From Acidobacteriota bacterium (GTDB lineage Bacteria > Actinomycetota > Acidimicrobiia > Acidimicrobiales > Microtrichaceae), in NCBI GenBank assembly GCA_003577145.1, contig QEUP01000021.1:1-56687 (forward strand): a stretch of DNA of 56,687 bases. The letters run 5' to 3'. Made by a program: the position numbers and the translations under genes. The notes below the pieces were generated by a model. That model saw only the letters and a list, made by a program, of their open reading frames with translations, was not told the origin of the DNA and made no database searches. Of this stretch, positions 23,604-30,852 are shown one piece after another; the stretch's first letter is position 1, and each line of letters begins with the position of its first letter.

Positions 23604-25478
23604 ATGACAACCCCACCCCCCACGCCCAATACCCGGACGATCACGCCCCGACCCACGCGCCGGCCGAGGCTGCTGGCTCTACTGGTGGCCCTGGCGACCT
23701 TGGCGGCAGCGCTGTTCGCCCTCTCCGGAACGGCCAACGCCGAGAGCGTTGTCCAACCCAATTCCGGTCCCAGCGGCCACAAGGTCTACGGCCATCTCGG
23801 TGGGAGCGCCAAGAGCTACTCGACGATGCTCTTCAAGGTGAGCATGGGAGACGGCTCGACCGCCTACATGTTCTGTACCGACATCCAGCACTACATCGCC
23901 CTCGGCAAGGACTACACCGAGACTTCCTGGGATTCGTCCAACGTCGCCAACGTCGAGTTCGTCACGGCGGTGCTGCACGCGACGAACGCAACCTCGACCC
24001 TCGACAAGACCGAGATCGCCGCCGCACAGGCTGCGATCTGGCACTTCAGCGACGGCTTCGAGCTCGACCCGGCCAACCCGAACAACAGCGCGGCGGTGAT
24101 CGCGAGGTACAACGAGCTGGTTGCGTACGCCACAGCCAATCCCGTCCACGAGGAGCCCGCGCCGACCCTGGACGTCACTCCAGCGGACCAGAGTGGTGTC
24201 GAGGGCACATCCCTCATCTATGACGTGACCACCACTGCCGCCGGCCCGCTCTCGCTTTCCGTCGACAGCCCGGCGGTGAGCATCCATCCCGTGAGCGGAG
24301 GAACCTGCGACACGTCCTCGACCATCTCCCAGATGACCGGGTCGGGCCAGGTGTGCCTGGCCAGCGCTGACCCGCTGAGCGGAGTGACGCTGACGGTCAC
24401 GACCGAAGCTGCCACGATCAACCGTGGCCGGGTCTTCGTCAGGGCCGGCAACCAGACGCTCGTGATGGCCAGCGAGGGGATCGCGCAGTCCAGCGCCAGC
24501 GCCACTGCCAACTGGACCGTGAACCAGCCGCCCGCGGTCTCGGTCGCATGCCCGCCGACCCTCGTCTACGGCGAGCCGGCCACATTCACTGCCGTGGCCT
24601 CCGATGACTCGGGCCTGCCGCTCACCTACCGCTGGTACGTCAACGGCAACCTGGTGCAAGAAGGCGGCAGCCCGAGCCTCACGACCGCCGTCGACTCCGA
24701 CGACGAGATCCTGGTCGAGGTCGTGGACCACGAAGGGCTCACGGCGCAGGCTGCAGCGGACTGCGCGGGTCTACACCGGCCCCAGGTCTCCATCGAGTGC
24801 CCCCCTGAGCTCGTGTACGGCGAGCCCGCCGAGTGGCACGCCGTCGTCACCGATCCCGACAGCGACAGCCATGAGATCACCTGGTACGTCGACGGTCAGC
24901 CAGTTGCCAACGGCGAGACGGCAACGCTCACCGTCCAAGCAGGCCAGAGCGTGTCGGTCATCGCCGTCGATCAGTCCGGGCTCGCCGGTGGTGCCGAATC
25001 TGAATGCGTCGGAAACCACCGTCCGGCCGTGACACTCACCTGCCCGACAGACCTGGTCTATGGCGAGCCGGCAACCTTTACTGCAACTGGTAGCGATGCG
25101 GACGGTGGCGAGCTGACCTACCGCTGGTACATCAACGGTGAGGAGGTCGAAGGCGAGACCTCCTCCACCGCCGAGCTCACCATTGACGAGGGCGACGTCG
25201 TCAGCGTCGTCGCCGTCGATGAGCACGGTGTTGCCAGCGAAGAGGCCGGCTTCAGCTGCACTGGTACCTATCCGCCTGCCGAGGTTCTTCCCAACGAGAC
25301 ACAGGCTCCCAGCACCTCGGTCGGCGGAAAGGTCCAGACCACCTCAGGAGCGAGCACGGGGACGCTCGCCTTCACGGGCGGCGAGAGCCGCACCCTCGCC
25401 CTGGCAGCGGCTGTGCTCTTGCTGCTCGGCTCACTGGCTCTGCTGGTCCGCCCCGCGGTGGCCAGGAACAAGGACTGA
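23604..25478 (+). CDS. cell-wall-anchored thioester-domain surface protein with Ig-like repeats
   Basis: A 624-residue exported adhesin-like protein. Signal peptide about 1-46 (PRLLALLVALATLAAALFAL core). Residues about 47-178 match the TQXA/thioester domain of Gram-positive surface proteins: Cys91 in MFCTDIQ and Gln142 in IAAAQAAIWHFSDG are the residues expected to form the internal Cys-Gln thioester used for covalent attachment to targets. After a linker domain come three Ig/PKD-like repeats beginning near 307, 391 and 472, each with a Cys and LVYGEPA. The C-terminus has LAFTG at 588-592, a hydrophobic helix and a basic tail, a class E-type LAXTG sorting signal. No sortase gene is in the window. 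A hairpin covers the ribosome site. Confidence 0.85.
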   Translation: MTTPPPTPNTRTITPRPTRRPRLLALLVALATLAAALFALSGTANAESVVQPNSGPSGHKVYGHLGGSAKSYSTMLFKVSMGDGSTAYMFCTDIQHYIALGKDYTETSWDSSNVANVEFVTAVLHATNATSTLDKTEIAAAQAAIWHFSDGFELDPANPNNSAAVIARYNELVAYATANPVHEEPAPTLDVTPADQSGVEGTSLIYDVTTTAAGPLSLSVDSPAVSIHPVSGGTCDTSSTISQMTGSGQVCLASADPLSGVTLTVTTEAATINRGRVFVRAGNQTLVMASEGIAQSSASATANWTVNQPPAVSVACPPTLVYGEPATFTAVASDDSGLPLTYRWYVNGNLVQEGGSPSLTTAVDSDDEILVEVVDHEGLTAQAAADCAGLHRPQVSIECPPELVYGEPAEWHAVVTDPDSDSHEITWYVDGQPVANGETATLTVQAGQSVSVIAVDQSGLAGGAESECVGNHRPAVTLTCPTDLVYGEPATFTATGSDADGGELTYRWYINGEEVEGETSSTAELTIDEGDVVSVVAVDEHGVASEEAGFSCTGTYPPAEVLPNETQAPSTSVGGKVQTTSGASTGTLAFTGGESRTLALAAAVLLLLGSLALLVRPAVARNKD

Positions 25479-25499
25479 CGGACCCCTGACACCACGCCT

Positions 25500-25535
25500 C
25501 GCCGTGGCACCCTCACCTCCCTGGGTGCCACGGCG
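25500..25535. terminator. strong terminator hairpin between convergent genes
   Basis: CGCCGTGGCACCC (25500-25512) pairs perfectly with GGGTGCCACGGCG (25523-25535) around a 10-nt loop, followed by TT. A 13-bp perfect stem just after the surface protein gene and before the end of the convergent dehydrogenase gene. Confidence 0.8.
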
Positions 25536-25553
25536 TTGCGCGTGCTGGGCCGC

Positions 25554-26405
25554 TCAGGTGTAGTCGAAGAAGCCCTTCCCCGTCTTGCGGCCGAGGTGCC
25601 CGGCGGTGTTGAGGCGCCGCAGACGCGGATGGCAGGCGAAGCGCGATTCGCCGTACTCGGCGTGCAGCGCATCGAACACGCCAACCACTACGTCGAGCCC
25701 GATGAGATCCATCAGGGCGAACGGACCCATGGGGTAGTTGCACCCCTTCTGCATCGCGGTATCGATGTCCTCGGCACTCGCCATGCCGTTCTCGAGCATC
25801 CTCACTGCGTCGCCGAAGTAGCCGAACAGCAGGCGGTTCACTATGAAGCCCGCCCGGTCCTCTACCTCGACCGGGCTCTTGCCGCAGCCCTCGGCAAAAG
25901 CGATCACCGCCCCGATCGTCTCGTCGCTGGCCGTGACAGGCCTGACGACTTCGACCAGCTTCATGACCGGCGCCGGGTTGAAGAAGTGCATTCCGCAAAC
26001 CCGATCGGGTCTGGCGGTACGCGTCGCCAACTCCACGATCGGGAAGGTCGACGTGTTGGAGACGAGGATCGCCCGCTCGTCCATCAAGTCGTCCAACTCG
26101 GCGAACATCTCCCTCTTGAGGTCGAGGTCCTCCACGATGCACTCGACGACGATGTCGCTCTCCAAGAGGTCGCCCAGGTGGTCCGTGGCGACGACGCGAC
26201 CCAACACCGCGGTCATCTCAGCCGAGTCGAGCTTCTCCCTCTCCACCTGCTTGGCCAGCGACTTCTCCAGCCGGGAGACGAAGGCGTCCGCCGTGTCCTG
26301 CTGCCGGGACCGGAGGACCACGTCGTGGCCGGCCTTGGCGGCCACCTCGGCGATGCCGGTCCCCATCACCCCGGACCCCACTATTCCCACTTTCGCGATA
26401 CCCAT
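25554..26405 (-). CDS. 3-hydroxyacyl-CoA dehydrogenase (3-hydroxybutyryl-CoA dehydrogenase type)
   Basis: A 283-residue stand-alone 3-hydroxyacyl-CoA dehydrogenase, the usual length for this type. The NAD motif GSGVMGTG starts at residue 10, followed by SNTSTFPI and the catalytic GMHFFNPAPVMKLVEVV block; the C-terminal domain has NYPMGPFALMDLIGLD and ends GKTGKGFFDY. It would oxidise a 3-hydroxyacyl-CoA to the 3-keto form with NAD. It is transcribed alone and lacks the 18-bp operator, so it is likely part of general short-chain acyl-CoA metabolism and available to the island's pathway. Confidence 0.93.
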   Translation of the reverse strand: MGIAKVGIVGSGVMGTGIAEVAAKAGHDVVLRSRQQDTADAFVSRLEKSLAKQVEREKLDSAEMTAVLGRVVATDHLGDLLESDIVVECIVEDLDLKREMFAELDDLMDERAILVSNTSTFPIVELATRTARPDRVCGMHFFNPAPVMKLVEVVRPVTASDETIGAVIAFAEGCGKSPVEVEDRAGFIVNRLLFGYFGDAVRMLENGMASAEDIDTAMQKGCNYPMGPFALMDLIGLDVVVGVFDALHAEYGESRFACHPRLRRLNTAGHLGRKTGKGFFDYT

Positions 26406-26566
26406 ACCGGCGATGGTACGGCGCCCGGGGGACCGGTGGTATGTGACGCCCAGTCAGATCGAGCTGCAGCCCGCCGGTGCCGGGATGCGGCCTCCTCGGG
26501 ACCTTCGCACCCTTGACGCTGGTCCCGCTGGGAGGGAGCTTTAGATCATGCCGAGAGGAGATCGTG

Positions 26567-26776
26567 ATGGCTGACAGCGTGTACAAGGTCATTCAGCTGG
26601 TCGGGACCAGCACCGAGAGTTGGGAGCAGGCGGCAGCAGCTGCGATCGACCGGGCTTCGGGCAGCCTGCGGGACCTGCGAGTGGCCGAGATAGCCGAGCT
26701 CGATGTCGTGATCGACAACGGTGCCGTGTCCGCCTACCGCGCCAAGGTCAACGTGTCGTTCAAGTACGAGGACTAG
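26567..26776 (+). CDS. dodecin (flavin-binding storage protein)
   Basis: A 69-residue dodecin, full length for the family. It starts MADSVYKVIQLVGTSTESWEQA and ends AKVNVSFKYED, matching bacterial dodecins closely; W32-equivalent tryptophan (in ESWEQ) is the residue that stacks on bound flavin. Dodecins form hollow dodecamers that buffer FMN/FAD or CoA. The ATG at 26567 has GAGAGGAG upstream. It stands alone between the hydroxyacyl-CoA dehydrogenase and the molybdoenzyme. It is too short to stand out in an ORF scan, but the identity is clear. Confidence 0.92.
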   Translation: MADSVYKVIQLVGTSTESWEQAAAAAIDRASGSLRDLRVAEIAELDVVIDNGAVSAYRAKVNVSFKYED

Positions 26777-26843
26777 GCGGGAGGCGACCAGCCCTCACCG
26801 GGCTCTCCATCCTGGCGTCCTCACCCACTGTGACATCTGCCGC

Positions 26844-26871
26844 TGTTAATCATCGCAAAACTAGCTAGGAT
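26844..26871 (+). promoter_or_regulatory. promoter region of molybdoenzyme with operator half-site
   Basis: CGCTGTTAATC (26841-26851) repeats the right half of the regulon operator (copy 4 has CGCTGTTAACA), but the TGTGAAC left arm is missing. TAGGAT at 26866-26871 is a plausible -10. Membership in the regulon is doubtful. Confidence 0.3.
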
Positions 26872-26934
26872 AGCGAGGTCTTGGCTTCGCTTCCGGACCC
26901 GCGGGGCCCATCCGCGAGGGACAGTGGGGGAGCG

Positions 26935-29718
26935 ATGACCGATCTCGATGTGGCCGGCAACGGGATCCGTGGGTTCGAGAGTTCCTACAGGCATCGCACC
27001 GAGTTCGACTCGGTCGCCTGGGGCTCGCATTGCGTCGACTGCTACCCGGGCTCTTGCCCCTACCACGTCTACATCAAGGACGGCAGGATCATCCGGGAGG
27101 AGATAGCCACACCGCATCTGCACGAGTGGGGACGTCATGACATCCCGGACAACTTCCCACTTGGCTGCAACAAGGGTGCGGCTTGGAGCCGGCAGCTCGA
27201 CTCGCCCGACCGGTTGAAGTGGCCCATGCGCCGGGTGGGCCCGCGCGGCTCCGGGGAGTGGGAGCGGATCTCCTGGGACGAAGCACTCGACGAGATCGCT
27301 GCCAGGATCGTCGACACGATCGAGACCTCTGGTAGCGAGGCGATCATGAAGGAGGGGACCCCTGAGGCAGCGGCGATCGTCGCCGTCGACCGCCTGCTCG
27401 GCCTCCTCGGCGGCACCATCACCGACCTGAACGGGTCGATCAACGACTTCGCGCCCGGCCATCACCTCACGCTGGGCAAGTTCTTCCCGATCTTCGGGTT
27501 CGACGAAGGCGAGCACTTCACCTCCGACGTGCTGGTCTTCTGGCACACCAACCCGACCTACACGACCATCGCCATCTACCACTGGTTCGCCGAGGCCCGC
27601 TACAAGGGCGCCGAGTTGGTGCTGTTCGCCCCCGACGTCTCGCCCACCCATACCCACGTCGACTACCACGTACCGGTGAACTGGGGATCCGATCCCGCCG
27701 TGGCACTGGCGATGTGTCAGGCGATCGTCGAGGAGGATCTCGTCGACTGGGACTTCGTCCGGACTCAGACGGATCTGTCGCTGCTCGTACGGAGCGACAC
27801 CGAGAGGTTCCTCCGGGCCTCTGACATCGAAGAGGGCGCTGCCCCGGACCAGTTCTTCCACCTCGATCCCGACTCCGACGTCGTCGAGGCGAGCCGGGCC
27901 AACCTGCTGTGCGACTACGAACCCACCCTCGAAGGATCTGTCACCGTCGACCTGAAGGACGGCACTCGCGTCGAGGTCCGGCCACTCTTCTCGCGGCTCC
28001 GGGAGCACCTCGAGGACTACACGCCCGAGAAGGTGCAGGGCCTGACCGGTTGTCACCCCGACACGCTGCGCACCGTCGCCCGCAAGATCGCCAACGGACG
28101 TACCCGGATCCTGATGGGCATGGGAGCCAACAAGGCCTACCACTCGGATCTGTACCAGCGGACGATGCTGCTGCTCCTCGCTCTGACCGGCAACTGGGGA
28201 CGGGTCGGTGCGGGGATCAACTGCTGGGCCGCCACCCAGGTCGACGGCCAGGTGATGCTCGGTGCCAAGCAGAAGGCAGGCGTGGAAGCGACCGAGCAGG
28301 TCATGTCAGCGCTCGACGCCATCTCCTCTGCCGTCCGCGAGCAGGACCCCACCATGACCGAGGAGCTCGTGTCGCTCGAGCTCTGGCGAGGCTTCGGCGG
28401 GCGGGGCGGCTTCGGCGGAATGGTCCCGCCGGTCTTCTTCTGGTATTGGCACGCGGGCTTCCGGGACCGCTTCAACAACCCCGCCTTCAACGATCCCGCC
28501 ATGCCCAGATCATTCGACGAGTACTTCCAGGAAGCCCTCGACAAGGGATGGTGGGCCGGTGTCGAGCGGCCGGCGCCCGACTGCCCACCCAAGGTCCTCA
28601 TCGAATGCGGCGGCAACATGTTGCGCCGAACCCGCGGCGGTCGCGGCGTGCTGCTCGAGACCCTCTGGCCCAAGCTCGACCTGATCGTCACGGTGGACAT
28701 GCGCATGTCCACCACCGCGCTGCACTCCGACCTCGTCCTCCCGGCAGCGCAGCACTACGAGAAGGCGACCATGCACATACCGATCATGGCCATGGTCTTC
28801 TCCGACAAGGCCGCCGAGCCGCTCGAGGAGTCGAAGCCGGAATGGGAGATCTTCTCCCTGCTCTGCAAAGCCATCGAGAAGCAGGCCGCCGATCGTGGCC
28901 TGGAGTCGTTCACCCACAGGGACGGCCTCGAGCACCGCTACGACGAGTTGTGGGACCGCTTCACCCTCGACGGCGCGCTCGACTGCCAGGAGCGGGTGCT
29001 GGACGAGATCCTCCGCGACTCCGCCTACGTCGGCGTACTCCCCGACGGCACCGACATCGACAAGGCTCGCCGCGACGGCGTCATCAGGTTCACCGACTGG
29101 GGCAGGATGGGGATGGCCCAGGGTCAATCGACCCCCTGGCCCGCAGAGCGCGGCGACCCCCTCAACGTCTTCTCCAACCACGTGGAGAGAGGCGACCCTT
29201 ACCCCACGCTCACGCGCCGGGCCCAGTTCCTCATCGAGCATCCATGGTTCGTGGAGGTGGGTGAGGACCTCCCTGTCCACAAGGACCCACCCGACATGGG
29301 TGGGAGCTACCCGTTCCGCATGACCACCGGCCACAACCGCTGGTCGATCCACGCCATGAACACGGCCAACCCGGTTCTGCTGGGCACCCATCGGGGCGAG
29401 CCGCATGCGGTGATCCACCCCGCTGACGCCGCCGAACGGGGCATCGCCGACAACGACGAGGTCCTCGTGTTCAACGACGTGGGTAGCTTCACCGTGCGGG
29501 CGAAGCTGTCACCGGGTCAGCGTCCGGGGGGCGTCACCGTCTACAACGGCTGGGACCCCCACATGTTCAAGGACTGGACCGGCCCAAACGACGTCGAGCC
29601 GGGCATGGTCAAGTACCTCGGCCTTGCCGGCGGCTACGGTCACCTGCGCTACGGGCCCATGGAGTGGCAACCGGTCCCGATCGACAGGGCGGTGAACGTC
29701 GACATCAAGCGGGCCTAG
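26935..29718 (+). CDS. type II DMSO-reductase-family molybdopterin oxidoreductase, catalytic subunit
   Basis: A 927-residue molybdo-bis-MGD enzyme. The N-terminal Fe-S motif is H32-x3-C36-x4-C41-x36-C78, of the His-plus-three-Cys kind seen in type II enzymes (nitrate reductase NarG, ethylbenzene dehydrogenase, steroid C25 dehydrogenase), and Asp171 in SINDFAPGHH is a candidate molybdenum ligand. The C-terminal MGD-binding domain (TTGHNRWSIHAMNT) is complete. No Tat signal is visible, and no electron-transfer beta subunit, haem subunit or chaperone gene is adjacent, which is unusual. ATG at 26935 follows GGGGAGCG; the frame is open from 26881. The substrate may be a hydrocarbon, sterol or oxyanion. 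Confidence 0.82.
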   Translation: MTDLDVAGNGIRGFESSYRHRTEFDSVAWGSHCVDCYPGSCPYHVYIKDGRIIREEIATPHLHEWGRHDIPDNFPLGCNKGAAWSRQLDSPDRLKWPMRRVGPRGSGEWERISWDEALDEIAARIVDTIETSGSEAIMKEGTPEAAAIVAVDRLLGLLGGTITDLNGSINDFAPGHHLTLGKFFPIFGFDEGEHFTSDVLVFWHTNPTYTTIAIYHWFAEARYKGAELVLFAPDVSPTHTHVDYHVPVNWGSDPAVALAMCQAIVEEDLVDWDFVRTQTDLSLLVRSDTERFLRASDIEEGAAPDQFFHLDPDSDVVEASRANLLCDYEPTLEGSVTVDLKDGTRVEVRPLFSRLREHLEDYTPEKVQGLTGCHPDTLRTVARKIANGRTRILMGMGANKAYHSDLYQRTMLLLLALTGNWGRVGAGINCWAATQVDGQVMLGAKQKAGVEATEQVMSALDAISSAVREQDPTMTEELVSLELWRGFGGRGGFGGMVPPVFFWYWHAGFRDRFNNPAFNDPAMPRSFDEYFQEALDKGWWAGVERPAPDCPPKVLIECGGNMLRRTRGGRGVLLETLWPKLDLIVTVDMRMSTTALHSDLVLPAAQHYEKATMHIPIMAMVFSDKAAEPLEESKPEWEIFSLLCKAIEKQAADRGLESFTHRDGLEHRYDELWDRFTLDGALDCQERVLDEILRDSAYVGVLPDGTDIDKARRDGVIRFTDWGRMGMAQGQSTPWPAERGDPLNVFSNHVERGDPYPTLTRRAQFLIEHPWFVEVGEDLPVHKDPPDMGGSYPFRMTTGHNRWSIHAMNTANPVLLGTHRGEPHAVIHPADAAERGIADNDEVLVFNDVGSFTVRAKLSPGQRPGGVTVYNGWDPHMFKDWTGPNDVEPGMVKYLGLAGGYGHLRYGPMEWQPVPIDRAVNVDIKRA

Positions 29719-29734
29719 CCCATCGGGGCCGTGG

Positions 29735-29749
29735 GCCGGCTCAGCCGGC
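29735..29749. terminator. short GC hairpin at convergent gene ends
   Basis: GCCGGC-TCA-GCCGGC lies between the molybdoenzyme and the convergent esterase gene, overlapping the latter's stop. The stem is short and has no U tract. Confidence 0.35.
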
Positions 29750-30727
29750 GGCGGTGATGGTCGCCGAGTCGAAGGCCTCCACCTGTTCGAAGAGCACCTC
29801 GGCGTTCTCCTCCGAGGTCAACAGGAACTGGTCCCAGAACGCCAGCGAGATGGCCTCGACGAAGTCGTCGAAAGGTGACTCGCTGTCCTCGAAGGGCTCG
29901 GAGTGACCGGCGCCTTCGAGCGTCACCAGGTAGGCGGGCGGATTGAGCAACTCGAACGCCTCTCCCCCCGTCTGATAGGGGATCCAGGGATCCCCTGTGC
30001 CGTGGAACACCAGCGTGGGCACACCCTCGACGGCGGTGAACTCCTCGCCCTCGCCCATGTTGGGTGTTGTGCCGGCGAAGATCTCCACCGCCACCGCGCG
30101 GTCGTCACGGCAGCACTCGCTCAACGCCATGGTGTAGGTGGTCAAGCCGCCGAGGGAGAGCCCCGCCGCGCCGAGGCGGCCGCCATCGATCTTGCCGGCC
30201 AGAGGGCCCTCAGCGGCTGCTGAGAGCTCCAGGACCTCGTCGAGCACGAAGCTCATGTCGGCGGGCTGATTGGCGGCGTCGGTGAAGTTGAGGGCCGACC
30301 CCGGTGTCTGGTCGTTGGTCAACGGGAAGACGGGCGCGACCACTACATAGCCTGCTTCAGCCCACGTCGCGAAGAGGCCGGTGAACTTGTCCGGGTGGCC
30401 CGAGATGCCGTGGGCGAACACGATCAGCGGGAGTGATCCGGTCGCGTCGGGGAGGTAGATGCGCGTCTCCAGCGTCCGCTCCGGCGCCGCCGGCGTCGAC
30501 GCGCCGGCGGGTGTCTGCCGGGAGGTGTCGACGAAGGTCTCGGTGAGCACCTCGTACCCGTACGGCCTGGCGGCCGCCAGCGTGGTGACCGGGTCGGTCC
30601 CCGGCGCGGCGTCGGCCACATCTGATTGGATGCCCGTCGAGGTGTCCTCGGACCGGCTGTCGGTCGAACACGAGACCGCCCCGACCAGGACGCAGAGACC
30701 GAGAGCCAACGGGCCAACGAGGCGCAC
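29741..30727 (-). CDS. lipoprotein alpha/beta-hydrolase (dienelactone hydrolase/PAF-acetylhydrolase-like)
   Basis: A 328-residue exported lipoprotein: lipobox VGAVSC with lipidated Cys20, then a Ser/Thr-rich linker and an alpha/beta-hydrolase fold. Catalytic elements are the nucleophile elbow AGLSLGG, an Asp in HGTGDPWIPY and a His in EGAGHSEP. The segment LIVFAHGISGHPDKF is typical of chlorophyllase/PAF-acetylhydrolase-like enzymes, so it probably cleaves a small ester outside the membrane. The substrate is unknown. It is divergent from the MmpL transporter gene. Confidence 0.85.
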   Translation of the reverse strand: MRLVGPLALGLCVLVGAVSCSTDSRSEDTSTGIQSDVADAAPGTDPVTTLAAARPYGYEVLTETFVDTSRQTPAGASTPAAPERTLETRIYLPDATGSLPLIVFAHGISGHPDKFTGLFATWAEAGYVVVAPVFPLTNDQTPGSALNFTDAANQPADMSFVLDEVLELSAAAEGPLAGKIDGGRLGAAGLSLGGLTTYTMALSECCRDDRAVAVEIFAGTTPNMGEGEEFTAVEGVPTLVFHGTGDPWIPYQTGGEAFELLNPPAYLVTLEGAGHSEPFEDSESPFDDFVEAISLAFWDQFLLTSEENAEVLFEQVEAFDSATITAAG

Positions 30728-30812
30728 GGCCGGTTTCTACCCGCTCCTGACCTGCGGGGGCCAACCAAAGCCGAACCGTTATGACCCATTTCACACCCCG
30801 AGCGCCCTGCAA

Positions 30813-30846
30813 ATGCTTGGTCATCTCAAGCATCGGCCCGTAGCTT
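30813..30846 (+). promoter_or_regulatory. leaderless promoter with 21-bp palindrome, likely MarR operator
   Basis: TTGGTC (30817-30822) and TAGCTT (30841-30846) are 18 bp apart, and the GTG start lies 6 nt further on. The palindrome ATGCTTG-gtcatct-CAAGCAT (30813-30833) overlaps the -35. A MarR gene overlaps the end of the transporter gene driven from here, so this is a natural autoregulatory site. Confidence 0.6.
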
Positions 30847-30852
30847 GGCGAT

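Noticed and set aside
26834-26851. Possible regulon operator upstream of the molybdoenzyme
   Set aside because: CGCTGTTAATC matches the right half of copy 4, but the invariant TGTGAAC arm is absent. Kept only as a half-site.
26821-28143. A 440-codon minus-strand open frame
   Set aside because: It is the mirror of the molybdoenzyme gene, which has clear cofactor motifs; the antisense product has none.
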